Assembly (NCBI RefSeq): GCF_026340655.1
Contig: NZ_JAPEOZ010000001.1
Span: 1,364,001-1,428,000 of the forward strand
Direction of reading: 5' to 3'
Source: Streptomyces sp. NBC_01275
GTDB lineage: Bacteria > Actinomycetota > Actinomycetes > Streptomycetales > Streptomycetaceae
Length of the DNA stretch: 64,000 bases
Positions 44,181 to 53,357 of the stretch are shown here, piece by piece. The notes under the pieces are model-generated. The model worked only from the letters and a program-made list of their open reading frames with translations. It was not told where the DNA came from and made no database searches. The position numbers and the translations under genes are program-made. Each line of letters starts with the position of its first letter. Within the stretch, counting starts at the first letter, position 1.

Positions 44181-45500
44181 GTGGCAACACAATATTCGAT
44201 CAGTGGTACGACGGCCAAGGGAATTGCCGGCTCTGTCGAACGAGGCGTGGCCGAGGGGGCGTTGGGGCCTGGGGCCGCGCTGCCGCCGGTGCGTCGGCTC
44301 GCGGACGACCTCGGGGTGAGTCCGGGAACGGTCGCGACCGCCTACAAGGAGCTGCGGCGACGGGGCATCGTGGTCACGCACGGACGAGGCGGCACCGTCG
44401 TGGCGTCGGCCCCCGCCGTGGCGTCGCGCCGACCGCCCAGGGTTCCGGAGGGGTTGCGGGATCTGGCCGGGGGGCATCCCGATCCGAGGCTGCTGCCCGG
44501 TATGGCGCCGCTCTCGCGGCTGTCCCCCGGCGCCCGTTCCCACCGTTCGACGCCCCGGCTGGAGCGGCTGGAACAGGCTGTGCGCGACTGGCTGCGCCCT
44601 GATGGCGTGCCGGTCGAGCGGGTGACCTTCGCGCACGGGGCCCTGGATCTGATCGGACGGCTGCTGTCCGTGGAGCTGGGGCCGGGTGACGCGGTGGCCA
44701 TGGAGGATCCCGGCTATCACCATCTACTGGACCTGGTCACAGCGCTGGGCCTGCGCATCGTGCCGGTGTCCGTGGACGAGGAGGGCGTGCGCCCCGAGGC
44801 GCTCCGGGCGGCCCTGAGAACGGGGGTACGCGCGCTGGTGTGCAGTCCGCGGGCGCAGAACCCCTACGGAGGCTGTTTTTCCGCGGCGCGCCGGGACGCG
44901 CTCGTCGAGGTCCTGCGGGACGAGCCGGATGTGCTGGTCGTCGAGAACGACCATGCCTCTGTGGTGGCGGACGCGCCCCTGCGGACCCTGACCTCGGGCG
45001 GGCTGCCGCGCTGGGTGCACGTGCGGACGGTGAGCAAGTTCCTGGGGACCGACCTGCGTTGGGCGGCCGCAGCCTGCGACCCGACCACCCTGGCCCGGCA
45101 CGACGGCCGGCTGCTGCTGACGTCCGGCTGGGTCAGTCATCTCCTCCAGGAGACCGTGTACGGGCTGATGACCGACGACGACACGCACGCGTTGGTGACA
45201 CGCGCGCGGGAGACGTACGCACTGCGCAGAGGAGCGCTTCTTCAGGAACTGGCGACACGGGGCATCGCCTCACACGGTGCGAGCGGGATGAACCTGTGGG
45301 TGCCGGTGCGGGACGAGTCTGCTGTGGTGAACGGGCTTCGGTCGTACGGCTGGTGGGTCGCGGCGGGAGCGCGTTTCCGGCTGGCGTCGGGGCCGGGGGT
45401 GCGGATCTCGGTCGCCGAACTCGAGCCTGCCGACGCGGCGCGGCTCGCTTCGGACTTCGCCCTGGTGCTGGGCGAGTCCGAGGCCACCTACGGCGGCTGA
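44181..45500 (+). CDS. MocR-type transcriptional regulator (GntR HTH fused to an aminotransferase-like domain)
   Basis: Protein of 439 residues. Residues 1-75 are a GntR winged helix ('GVAEGALGPGAALPPVRRLA', 'LGVSPGTVATAYKELRRRGI'). Residues 90-439 have a fold type I aminotransferase layout ('DPGYHHLLDLVTALG', 'SPRAQNPYGG', 'ENDHASVV', 'TVSKFLGTDLRWA'). The PLP Lys is present in 'VSKFLG' (near residue 280), so a PLP or amine effector is plausible. The GTG at 44181 lies 9 bp from the palindrome and has no Shine-Dalgarno sequence, which suggests a leaderless message. It diverges from the MFS exporter. Confidence 0.92.
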   Translation: MATQYSISGTTAKGIAGSVERGVAEGALGPGAALPPVRRLADDLGVSPGTVATAYKELRRRGIVVTHGRGGTVVASAPAVASRRPPRVPEGLRDLAGGHPDPRLLPGMAPLSRLSPGARSHRSTPRLERLEQAVRDWLRPDGVPVERVTFAHGALDLIGRLLSVELGPGDAVAMEDPGYHHLLDLVTALGLRIVPVSVDEEGVRPEALRAALRTGVRALVCSPRAQNPYGGCFSAARRDALVEVLRDEPDVLVVENDHASVVADAPLRTLTSGGLPRWVHVRTVSKFLGTDLRWAAAACDPTTLARHDGRLLLTSGWVSHLLQETVYGLMTDDDTHALVTRARETYALRRGALLQELATRGIASHGASGMNLWVPVRDESAVVNGLRSYGWWVAAGARFRLASGPGVRISVAELEPADAARLASDFALVLGESEATYGG

Positions 45501-45531
45501 GCCTCTTCCGCGGGCCGCTCCCCCTGGCCGG

Positions 45532-47499
45532 TCAGGCGCGCTTGCGGGCGAGGTCCTCGTAGAAGTGCAGCAGGTCGAGGTTGTCGACGGAGCCCGGGTT
45601 GACCGCCTTGTCCAGTGCGGTGCCCTGAAGGAGGCGTTTGACCGGGACCTCGATGCGTTTGCCGGTGAGAGTGTGCGGCACTCCGGGGACCTCGATGACC
45701 TCGTCGGGGACGTGACGCGGGGAGAGCTGTTCGCGGATGGCCTGCTTGATGCGGCCGAGGAGGGCCTCGTCGAGGACGGCGCCGGGCGCGAGGTGCACGA
45801 ACAGGGGCATCCAGTAGCCGCCGTCGGGCTGCTCGAGGCCGATGACGAGGGACTCCTTGATCTCGGGGAGCCGTTCGACGACCTCGTAGATGTCGGCCGA
45901 GCCCATGCGCACGCCCTGACGGTTGAGCGTGGAGTCGGAGCGGCCGTGGATGACGACGGAACCGCGCGTGGTGACGGTGATCCAGTCGCCGTGACGCCAC
46001 ACACCGGGGTAGGTGTCGAAGTAGCTGTCGTGATAGCGGCTGCCGTCGGGGTCGTTCCAGAAGCGGACCGGCATGGACGGCATGGGGTTGGTGACGACGA
46101 GCTCGCCGACCTCGTCGACGACCGCGTGACCGCTCGGATCCCACGCCTGCAGGTCGGTGCCGAGGCCGGCGGCCTGGAGCTCGCCGGTGTAGACCGGCAG
46201 GGTGGGGACGGCTCCGGCGAAGCAGGAGCAGACGTCCGTGCCGCCGCTGACGGAGGCGATCCACAGGTCGTCGCGGACTTCCTCGTGCAGCCAGCGGAAG
46301 CCGTCGGGCGGGAGCGGCGACCCCGTGGTGGCGACGCACTGGATCCTGGAGAGGTCGAAGTCGCGGGCCGGGTGCACCTCCGCCTTGCGGCAGGCCATGA
46401 CGTACGCCGCCGACGTCCCGTAGAGGGTGGCTCCCGTGCGTTCCGCGATGCGCCACTGGGCGCCCGTGTCCGGATAGCCGGGACTGCCGTCGTACAGGAC
46501 GATCGTGGTGCCGGTCAGGAGGCCGGAGACGAGGAAGTTCCACATCATCCAGCCGGTCGATGTGTACCAGAAGAAACGATCATCGGGGCCCAGGTCGCAG
46601 TGCAGACCGAGCTGCTTGAGGTGTTCGATCAGGATCCCGCCCTGGGACTGGACGATGGCCTTGGGCAGGCCCGTCGTACCGGAGGAGTAGAGCACCCACA
46701 GGGGGTGGGCGAAAGGGACCTGTTCGAAGACGGGCTCCTCGTCGCCGGCCGTCACGGCCGACCATTCCAGGGCTCCGTCGGGGGCTTCGGTGCCGAGAAG
46801 GGGAATGTGGACGACTGCGCGCAGGGTGGGCAGCTCGCGGCGCAGTTCGGCGACGACGTCCCGGCGGTCGTGCTCCTTGCCGCCGTAGCGGTAGCCGTCG
46901 ACGGTGAACAGGACGACGGGTTCGACCTGCTGGAAGCGGTCGAGGACGCTGCGGGCGCCGAAGTCGGGGGCGCAGGAGGTCCAGACGCCGCCCACGGCGG
47001 CCGTGGCGAGAAGGGCTACGACGGCCTGCGGAACGTTCGGGAGATAGCCGCTGACCCGGTCTCCGGGGCGAACGCCGAGGGCGCGCAGCTCGTTCGCCAG
47101 CGAGCCGACCTGGCGGCGCAGCTCGGCCCAGGTCACCGGGCGCGGTTCATGGGTCTCGTCGACATGCAGCAGGGCCGGTTCGTCCGGGCGGGTGGCGGCG
47201 GCGCGCAGGGCGTGCTCGGCGTAGTTCAGCGTCGCTCCGGGGAACCACTGGGCGCCCGGCATGGCGCGGTCGCCCAGCACGCGCGCGTAAGGCGTCGAAA
47301 ACCGTACGTCGAACCACTGCGTGACGGCCTTCCAGAAGGTCTCCAGTTCGTCGACGGACCAGCGGTGCAGGGCCGGATAGCCGCCTTCGGAGGGGGCTCC
47401 GTGGTGCTCGGCCGCCCAGGTCTGGAACCTGGTGACCTGGGACTCGGCGATCCGCTGCGGATCTGGCCGCCAGAGCGGCTCGGGGTTCACGGTCGGCAT
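45532..47499 (-). CDS. acetoacetyl-CoA synthetase (acetoacetate-CoA ligase)
   Basis: Protein of 655 residues, the length of AacS enzymes. It starts 'MPTVNPEPLWRPDPQRIAES' and contains the acyl-adenylate P-loop 'LYSSGTTGLPKAIVQSQGG', 'GTSAAYVMACRKA', the ATP-binding 'TGSPLPPDGFRWL', 'GDWITVTTRGSVVIHGRSDS' and the C-terminal catalytic Lys region 'TLTGKRIEVPVKRLLQG'. It activates acetoacetate with ATP and CoA for lipid or polyhydroxybutyrate metabolism. The ATG at 47499 was chosen at the conserved N-terminus; the much longer open frame upstream runs antisense to the GH31 gene and is spurious. It converges with the MocR gene, 31 bp between stops. Confidence 0.95.
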   Translation of the reverse strand: MPTVNPEPLWRPDPQRIAESQVTRFQTWAAEHHGAPSEGGYPALHRWSVDELETFWKAVTQWFDVRFSTPYARVLGDRAMPGAQWFPGATLNYAEHALRAAATRPDEPALLHVDETHEPRPVTWAELRRQVGSLANELRALGVRPGDRVSGYLPNVPQAVVALLATAAVGGVWTSCAPDFGARSVLDRFQQVEPVVLFTVDGYRYGGKEHDRRDVVAELRRELPTLRAVVHIPLLGTEAPDGALEWSAVTAGDEEPVFEQVPFAHPLWVLYSSGTTGLPKAIVQSQGGILIEHLKQLGLHCDLGPDDRFFWYTSTGWMMWNFLVSGLLTGTTIVLYDGSPGYPDTGAQWRIAERTGATLYGTSAAYVMACRKAEVHPARDFDLSRIQCVATTGSPLPPDGFRWLHEEVRDDLWIASVSGGTDVCSCFAGAVPTLPVYTGELQAAGLGTDLQAWDPSGHAVVDEVGELVVTNPMPSMPVRFWNDPDGSRYHDSYFDTYPGVWRHGDWITVTTRGSVVIHGRSDSTLNRQGVRMGSADIYEVVERLPEIKESLVIGLEQPDGGYWMPLFVHLAPGAVLDEALLGRIKQAIREQLSPRHVPDEVIEVPGVPHTLTGKRIEVPVKRLLQGTALDKAVNPGSVDNLDLLHFYEDLARKRA

Positions 47500-47713
47500 G
47501 GGGCGGCTCCCGGATGTGCGCGTCGTGTGCGTCGCCCGCGCACGTGCTGGGGTTGTGCGCGAGACGCGGCTGACACGGACGATGCCATGTGATCGACTTC
47601 TGCACCAGGGTGTGTCCCACACGGTCCGTGTTCGTGAAGAAGTGGTCCCGACATGGGTGAACGGCAGTTGAACGACACGCGCGTGTGGAGCGGTCGGTGG
47701 CAGGGTGAGCAGC

Positions 47714-50080
47714 ATGGACGGTCGTGACCTGGTGCGTTCGATGAAGGCGGTCGGTTCTGTGGGAGCGGCCCAGAGGGTGCGTACCGTGCGGGCGGCGTGG
47801 CGCAGGAGGCGCGCGGACGCCGCCGGGTTGCCGGCGCGGGGCGCCGAGCGGGCGCGGGTGCCTGGGCCGGTGCAGGAGGTGGAGCCGGGGCCGGGCGGTG
47901 GGACGCTACGGTTCAGCCGCTCGGAGCTGAGGATTCTCGTCGCCGTGAACGGGGCCGTGTTCTGGGGCTGGGACGGCGCCGAGCCGGAGCCTTCGTACGC
48001 GCTGGCCGGTCGGTGTCCGGAGCCCGATCCGCGGGCGGTGTTGGAGCCGGACAAGGACGGCGGCTGGCGGGTGGTCGCCGAGCGGGTGACGGTCGTGGTC
48101 TCGCGGCACGGTGCGATCGACGTGTGCACGCCCGGAGGCATGACGTTGCGCCGTGATCTGCCGCCCCGGTGGTGGGAGCCGCGGGACGGCGGCCCGGCGC
48201 GCTGGATGCAGCGGTCGGAGGTGGCTGCGGACGCGCGCTTCTTCGGTCTCGGCGGGCGGGCGTCCGGGCCGCGGTTGCGGGGTGGGACGTACCGACTGTG
48301 GAACACCGATCCCCGACGCCCGTTCGGCCGCGGGGACGATCCGCTCTATCTCACGATGCCGGTGCAGCTGGTGGTGGCCGACGCGGCCACCCACCTCGTG
48401 TTCCACGACACCTCGTGGGACGGCACGGTGACGCTGCGGGAGGGCGAGGAGGGCGCCGGGTCCGGTCACGACCGGTCCGGGTTCTGTGAGCTGAGGATGG
48501 ACGGAGGTCCGTTGCGCTGCTGGGTGGTGGTGGGCACCCCCGCGCGCGTGCTGCTCGCCTGGGCCTCGCTCACCGGTGCGCCGGCGCTGCCGCCCGCGTG
48601 GGCGCTCGGTCACCATCACGCGCGCTGGGGTTTCGGCAGTGAGCAGGAGGTCCGCCGGATCGTGGCGGGCTATCTCGAGCACGGTCTGCCGCTCGACGCC
48701 CTCCATCTGGACATCGACCACTTCGACGAGCACCAGGTGTTCACCGTCGACCAGGACCGCTTCCCCAAACTGCCGGTGCTCGCCGAGGAGCTGCGGCGGG
48801 ACGGGATCCGCCTCGTGTCGATCGTCGACCCGGCGGTCAGGGCCGCGCGGGGAAACGCCGTCTACGACAGCGGGGTCGCCGAGGACGCGTTCGTACGGGA
48901 TGCCTCGGGGCGGCTCGTCGAGGGCGTGGTGTGGCCGGGTGAATCGGTCTTCCCTGACTTCACGCACGCGCGCGTGCGGCGCTGGTGGGGAGGTCTCTAT
49001 GCGGAGCGTTTGGCGCAGGGGTTCGCCGGCTTCTGGCACGACATGAACGAACCGGCGTCGTTCACCGCCTTCGGGGAGTCGACGCTGCCTCGGTCGGCCC
49101 GGCACGATCTGGAGGGGCGGGGCGGCGATCATCGCGAGGCGCACAACGTCTACGGGCTGTGCATGGCCTGGGCGGCCTACGAGGGGCTGCGGGAGCTGGT
49201 TCCCGAGGAGCGTCCGTTCGTGTTCTCGCGCTCCGGCTGGGCGGGCCTGCAGCGCTACGGCGGCACATGGTCCGGGGACGTCGCCACGGGCTGGCCCGGG
49301 CTGCGCGCGTCCTTGTCTCTCGTCCTGGGGCTGGGACTGTGCGGGGTGCCCTACTCGGGGCCGGACGTGGGCGGTTTCGACGGCAGCCCGTCGCCCGAGC
49401 TGTATCTGCGCTGGTTCCAGCTGGGTGCGTATCTTCCGCTGTTCCGTACGCACGCGAGTCTGCGGGCCGGTCGCCGGGAGCCGTGGGAGTTCGGGCCCGA
49501 GGTGTTGGAGCACGCGCGCGCGGCGCTCATCGAGCGTCGGCGGCTGCTGCCGTACTTCGTGACGCTGGCGCATCTGGCCCGGCGGACGGGGGCTCCCTAT
49601 GTGCGGCCGGTGTGGTGGGGGGCGCCCGAGGACCGGGCGTTGCGGGACTGCGAGGACGCCTTCCTGCTGGGTGACTGTCTTCTGGTGGCGCCGGTGCTCG
49701 ACGCGGGCACGGACCGGCGTGCGGTGCAGCTGCCGCGGGGGCTCTGGTACGACACGGCGACGGGACGGGCGTACGAGGGGCCGGGGCAGGTGCGCGTGGA
49801 CGCGCCTCTGTCGCGCGTTCCGGTGCTCGCGCGCGCGGGAGCGGTGATACCGGTGCGTGGGGAGGACGGCGGGTTGGAGCTGGAGGTGTGGACGCCGGCC
49901 CGGGGACGGACGGGGGGCGGTCTGGTGGTGCGGGACGCGGGCGACGGCTGGGACGAACCCGAGATCGAGCGGTACGTCGCCCGCTGGGAGGGCCGTCGGG
50001 TCGTCGTCGAGCGGGAGAGTGAGGACGGCGTGCACGAGCCGTCCCACCCGGTGCGCGTACGCGGGCTCGGCGGAGGGTGA
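47714..50080 (+). CDS. glycoside hydrolase family 31 protein (alpha-glucosidase/alpha-xylosidase type)
   Basis: Protein of 788 residues. After a basic N-terminus and an N-terminal beta-sandwich (60-290) comes the GH31 barrel: 'LPPAWALGHHHARWGFGSEQ', 'LDALHLDIDHFDEHQVFTVD', the nucleophile Asp in 'GFWHDMNEPASFTAF', and the acid/base Asp in 'YGGTWSGDVATGWPGLRAS'. Both catalytic residues are present. A proximal C-terminal beta domain ends the protein. There is no signal peptide, so it probably acts inside the cell on alpha-glucosides; the substrate cannot be set from sequence. An in-frame GTG three residues earlier (47705) is an alternative start. Confidence 0.93.
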   Translation: MDGRDLVRSMKAVGSVGAAQRVRTVRAAWRRRRADAAGLPARGAERARVPGPVQEVEPGPGGGTLRFSRSELRILVAVNGAVFWGWDGAEPEPSYALAGRCPEPDPRAVLEPDKDGGWRVVAERVTVVVSRHGAIDVCTPGGMTLRRDLPPRWWEPRDGGPARWMQRSEVAADARFFGLGGRASGPRLRGGTYRLWNTDPRRPFGRGDDPLYLTMPVQLVVADAATHLVFHDTSWDGTVTLREGEEGAGSGHDRSGFCELRMDGGPLRCWVVVGTPARVLLAWASLTGAPALPPAWALGHHHARWGFGSEQEVRRIVAGYLEHGLPLDALHLDIDHFDEHQVFTVDQDRFPKLPVLAEELRRDGIRLVSIVDPAVRAARGNAVYDSGVAEDAFVRDASGRLVEGVVWPGESVFPDFTHARVRRWWGGLYAERLAQGFAGFWHDMNEPASFTAFGESTLPRSARHDLEGRGGDHREAHNVYGLCMAWAAYEGLRELVPEERPFVFSRSGWAGLQRYGGTWSGDVATGWPGLRASLSLVLGLGLCGVPYSGPDVGGFDGSPSPELYLRWFQLGAYLPLFRTHASLRAGRREPWEFGPEVLEHARAALIERRRLLPYFVTLAHLARRTGAPYVRPVWWGAPEDRALRDCEDAFLLGDCLLVAPVLDAGTDRRAVQLPRGLWYDTATGRAYEGPGQVRVDAPLSRVPVLARAGAVIPVRGEDGGLELEVWTPARGRTGGGLVVRDAGDGWDEPEIERYVARWEGRRVVVERESEDGVHEPSHPVRVRGLGGG

Positions 50081-50082
50081 GC

Positions 50083-50619
50083 TCAGATGTAGCGGCCCTC
50101 GAAGAACGCCCGTACGGCGTGCGTGTGCAGCGGGAAGGCGAGTTCCTCGGGCCTGTACAGGAGGTGCCAGCCCTCCGTCTCGTCCGTGGCGGCCGAGGTC
50201 GGGAGGCGGTCCACGGAGCGCTCCGGGAGGAGCCCGAACAGCAGCAGGTGGCCGTCGGCGGAGCTCATGGCGTCGACGAGCCGTACGTCGCGGCTCAGGG
50301 AGTCGATGCCGGTCTCCTCCTTGAGCTCCCGGACGACGGCCTGCCGCCAGTCCTCACGCTCGTCGATATAGCCGCCCGGCAGTGCGATGCCCCCGCGCGC
50401 GGGGGCGATGGTTCGAGTGATGACGACAAGGGCGGTGCCCTTCGTGTCGTACACGGGCAGCAGCGCGATGGCCACCGGCAGCGGGTTGCGGTAGGCCACG
50501 GCGGCGCAGGTCGGGCAGGTGCGGGGCCAGCCGGTGACGCCCTCCCCGTAGGGCGCTCCGCAGCTCGAACAGTGGGAGTCGCGCGCGGAGTTCGAAGTGG
50601 AGTACAGAGATTCGGACAC
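50083..50619 (-). CDS. Nudix hydrolase with an N-terminal zinc ribbon
   Basis: Protein of 178 residues. Cys pairs 'CSSCG' and 'CPTC' (about residues 17-38) form a zinc ribbon. The Nudix box is complete at about residues 80-102: 'GGYIDEREDWRQAVVRELKE' followed by ETGI, matching Gx5Ex7REUxEExGU. Zinc-ribbon Nudix proteins of this type hydrolyse nucleoside-diphosphate derivatives such as NADH, but the NADH-specific SQPWPFPxS motif is not seen. The GTG at 50619 lacks a ribosome site, with TACAGT about seven bases upstream, so a leaderless transcript is possible. Stops of this gene and GH31 are two bases apart. Confidence 0.93.
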   Translation of the reverse strand: MSESLYSTSNSARDSHCSSCGAPYGEGVTGWPRTCPTCAAVAYRNPLPVAIALLPVYDTKGTALVVITRTIAPARGGIALPGGYIDEREDWRQAVVRELKEETGIDSLSRDVRLVDAMSSADGHLLLFGLLPERSVDRLPTSAATDETEGWHLLYRPEELAFPLHTHAVRAFFEGRYI

Positions 50620-50666
50620 GCGGCGGACTGTATCCGATCTTGCGGAGGGCGTCGTACGGGGGCGGC

Positions 50667-51476
50667 TCAGTGCGCCCTGGCGAGGGACTCGGCGGAGACC
50701 GGGAAGTCGAAGTAGGTGTCGGGGTAGGGCTCGGGCTTGAAGGTGTAGTGCCACCACTCCTCGGCGAGGTTCACGAAGCCGAGCCTCTCCAGGGTGCTCT
50801 TGAGCAGCAGCCGGTTGGCTCGCTGCTGTCCCTGGATGCGGGGGTCGAGGGTGTGCGATCGGGTGTCGAAGCAGTCGAATCCCGTGCCCATGTCGACGGA
50901 GTTGTCGGGGAAGCGCTCCTGTTGTGGCGCGTAGCACGGGACGAGGGGTTCGCCGGGCAGGTAAGGCCTGGTCGGGGTGGCCGGGAGTCTCACGATCGTC
51001 AGGTCCATGGTCGAGCCCCGGCTGTGCCCGGACTTCTCCGCGATGTAACCGTCCTCGAACAGCCGGGTCTTGTCGACGTCCGGGTAGAACTCCCCCTTCA
51101 TCGTCTGGTCGTTCAGGTCCTCGGCCCAGCGGACGAAGTGGTTCACGGCGCGTTGGGGCCGGTAGCAGTCGTAGACCTTGAGCGTGTACCCCTGTTGCAC
51201 CAGCTGTGTCTGGGCCTGGTGGAGGGCTTCGGCGGCTGGGCGGGTGAGGATGCAGAGCGGCTGCTGGTAGCCGTCTACGGGCTCGCCGACGAAGTTGTGC
51301 GGGGTGATGTAGCGCATCTCCTGGAGGATCGTGGGGTCCACGGTTCTCAGGGCCACGAAGTCGGCGGGGGCCTGGGGGTCGGTGTGCGCCCGCGCGGTGA
51401 CGGAGGCTGCGGTCACGGCCAGCAGGGCGGCGAGCACGGTGACGACACCGCGTACTGCACCGGAGAGTCGTGTCAT
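50667..51476 (-). CDS. secreted D-alanyl-D-alanine dipeptidase, VanX family (peptidase M15D)
   Basis: Protein of 269 residues with a signal peptide (residues 1-30, 'GVVTVLAALLAVTAASVTAR'). Zinc ligands lie in 'SGHSRGSTMDLTI' (His and Asp) and 'EEWWHYTF' (His, with the general-base Glu), and the transition-state Arg in 'VYDCYRPQRAV', matching VanX. Secreted homologues in Streptomyces probably recycle cell-wall D-Ala-D-Ala rather than confer vancomycin resistance, since no vanHA-type genes are near. The ATG at 51476 has AGGAG very close by; an in-frame start 16 residues earlier is less typical. Confidence 0.92.
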   Translation of the reverse strand: MTRLSGAVRGVVTVLAALLAVTAASVTARAHTDPQAPADFVALRTVDPTILQEMRYITPHNFVGEPVDGYQQPLCILTRPAAEALHQAQTQLVQQGYTLKVYDCYRPQRAVNHFVRWAEDLNDQTMKGEFYPDVDKTRLFEDGYIAEKSGHSRGSTMDLTIVRLPATPTRPYLPGEPLVPCYAPQQERFPDNSVDMGTGFDCFDTRSHTLDPRIQGQQRANRLLLKSTLERLGFVNLAEEWWHYTFKPEPYPDTYFDFPVSAESLARAH

Positions 51477-51617
51477 GTCTCCTGCATTTACCAGGGTCGG
51501 ATTCCGCTCGGGAAGTGATCGCATGCAGTCTGCCCCGGACGAGGGGCGGACTGCCCATTTCGCGATGCGCGTGCCACACTCCTGACGTTCCGTCAGATTC
51601 CATGCCGGGGAGGGACC

Positions 51618-52064
51618 TTGTCACGTACACGTACACCCGTGGTCGCCGGGTGGTTCACCGCCGACGGGGACGAGTTCAGGCTGCTCGGGACACGCTGCTC
51701 GGGGTGCGGGGCGGTCTTCTTTCCGCGCGAGGACACGGCCTGCCGCAACCCGGGCTGCCAGGGCGGCGATCTGGAGGAGGTCCCGCTGTCGCGGCGCGGG
51801 CGCGTCTGGTCGTACACGGACAGCCGGTACCGCCCTCCGTCACCCTATGTGACCGACCCGGAACTTCCGTGGGAGCCGTACGCGTTGATCGCTGTGGAGC
51901 TGGAGTCCGAGCGGATCGTGGTCCTGGGACAGGCGGTTCCCGGGGTCACCGTCGCCGATCTGACGGTGGGCATGGAGGTGGAGGTCGTCCCCGGGGTGCT
52001 CGGCGAGGACGCGGAGACGACCTGGACGACCTGGCAGTGGCGGCCGACGGGGGTGGCGGGATGA
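51618..52064 (+). CDS. DUF35 / OB-fold zinc protein, thiolase partner
   Basis: Protein of 148 residues. The zinc finger 'GTRCSGCGAVFFPRED' with a second Cys pair 'CRNPGC' (residues 27-49) and the OB fold ('RRGRVWSYTDSRYRPPSPYV', 'PYALIAVELESERIVVLGQA') are the DUF35 pattern. Such proteins form complexes with thiolase-like or lipid-transfer enzymes and help bind acyl-CoA. The stop overlaps the start of the thiolase gene by four bases (ATGA), confirming the pairing. The TTG start (51618) follows GGAGGGACC. Confidence 0.9.
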   Translation: MSRTRTPVVAGWFTADGDEFRLLGTRCSGCGAVFFPREDTACRNPGCQGGDLEEVPLSRRGRVWSYTDSRYRPPSPYVTDPELPWEPYALIAVELESERIVVLGQAVPGVTVADLTVGMEVEVVPGVLGEDAETTWTTWQWRPTGVAG

Positions 52065-53251
52065 CGGCAGAGGTGGCGGTGCTCGGCGCGGGGATGCATC
52101 CGTGGGGCAAGTGGGGGCGCGGCTTCGTCGAGTACGGGGTGACGGCGGCGCGCGCGGCTCTCGCCGACGCCGGTCTGGACTGGCGGGACGTGGGTGCGAT
52201 CGTGGGCGCGGACACGGTGCGTGGCGGCTATCCGGGGTATGTGGCGGGGGCGACGTTCGCGAAGGCCCTGGGCTGGCAGGGAGCCCGGGTGACGAGTGTG
52301 TACGCGGCCTGCGCGTCGGGCGCCCAGGCGATCGACACGGCGCGCGCTCAGATCCTCGCCGGTCTCGCCGACGTGGCGCTCGTGGTGGGGGCGGACGCGG
52401 CCCCCAAGGGGTTCTTCCGTCCCGCGGGTGGAAACCGGCCGGACGACCCGGACTGGCTGCGGTTCCGGGTGCTCGGCGCGACCAATCCGACGTACTTCGG
52501 GCTGTACGCGCGCAGGCGCATGGCGGTGCACGGGGACACCCCGGAGGACTTCGCCCAGGTCAAGGTGAAGAACGCGGCCATGGGCGCGCTGAATCCGAAC
52601 GCGCGCTACCGCAAGCGTGTCACCGTCGAGGAGGTCGCCGCCTCCGCGGTGGTCGCCGATCCGCTGCGGCTGCTGGACATCTGCGCCACTTCGGACGGCG
52701 GGGCGGCCCTGGTGCTGTCCAGCATGGAGTTCGCCCACCGGCACGGCGCTGCGGATCCGGTGCGGATCCGGGCCGTGTCCACCGTGACGCCCCGCTATCC
52801 CAACGCCGTGCTGGATCTGCCGGACATCGCGACCGACTCCGCGGTGGCGGTGGCACCGACCGGCGAGCCGTTCCGGGCCTCCATCGCCCGGGCCGCGTAC
52901 GAGGAGGCGGGCATCGGGCCCGAGGATCTCTCGCTGGCCGAGGTCTACGACCTGTCCACCGCCCTGGAGTTGCAGTGGTACGAGGACCTGGGGCTGTGCG
53001 GCGACGGCGAGGGCGCCAAGCTGCTGCGGGAGGGGGCGACCGCGCCGGGCGGTCGTATACCGGTGAACACGAGCGGCGGACTGGCCTCGTTCGGGGAGGC
53101 GGTGCCCGCGCAGGCGATCGCCCAGGTGTGCGAGCTGACCTGGCAGTTGCGCGGACAGGCCGGCGACCGTCAGATCGCCGACGCGCGCGTGGGCATCACG
53201 GCGAACCAAGGTCTGTTCGGACACGGTTCGGCGGTGATCGCGGTGCGGTGA
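52061..53251 (+). CDS. thiolase / lipid-transfer-like protein (SCP2-type thiolase)
   Basis: Protein of 396 residues. 'GMHPWGKWGRGFVEYGVTAA' opens the thiolase fold; the nucleophilic Cys sits in 'SVYAACASGAQAID' (about residue 90), and the C-terminal catalytic His in 'NQGLFGHGSAVIAV'. The C-terminal CxG Cys of degradative thiolases is not evident, so like many DUF35-partnered thiolases it may catalyse a retro-aldol or transfer step in steroid or fatty acid side-chain metabolism. This function is inferred. Translationally coupled to the DUF35 gene. No cholesterol genes are adjacent. Confidence 0.9.
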   Translation: MTAEVAVLGAGMHPWGKWGRGFVEYGVTAARAALADAGLDWRDVGAIVGADTVRGGYPGYVAGATFAKALGWQGARVTSVYAACASGAQAIDTARAQILAGLADVALVVGADAAPKGFFRPAGGNRPDDPDWLRFRVLGATNPTYFGLYARRRMAVHGDTPEDFAQVKVKNAAMGALNPNARYRKRVTVEEVAASAVVADPLRLLDICATSDGGAALVLSSMEFAHRHGAADPVRIRAVSTVTPRYPNAVLDLPDIATDSAVAVAPTGEPFRASIARAAYEEAGIGPEDLSLAEVYDLSTALELQWYEDLGLCGDGEGAKLLREGATAPGGRIPVNTSGGLASFGEAVPAQAIAQVCELTWQLRGQAGDRQIADARVGITANQGLFGHGSAVIAVR

Positions 53252-53357
53252 GGGGAGCGGAATCCTCCGGTACGACACACCTCCGGGCGGGGGCGCTCCG
53301 TACGCTCTGTGAGGGGTCCGGAATCCTGTGTGAACGTCTCATGAACTGCGCTTGGGC

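Noticed and set aside
45532..48306. A 924-residue form of acetoacetyl-CoA synthetase
   Set aside because: The extra 269 residues are antisense to the GH31 gene and intergenic DNA; the family N-terminus begins at 47499.
50667..51476. Vancomycin resistance determinant
   Set aside because: The protein is VanX-like but has a signal peptide and no vanH, vanA, vanR or vanS neighbours; a cell-wall recycling role is likelier.
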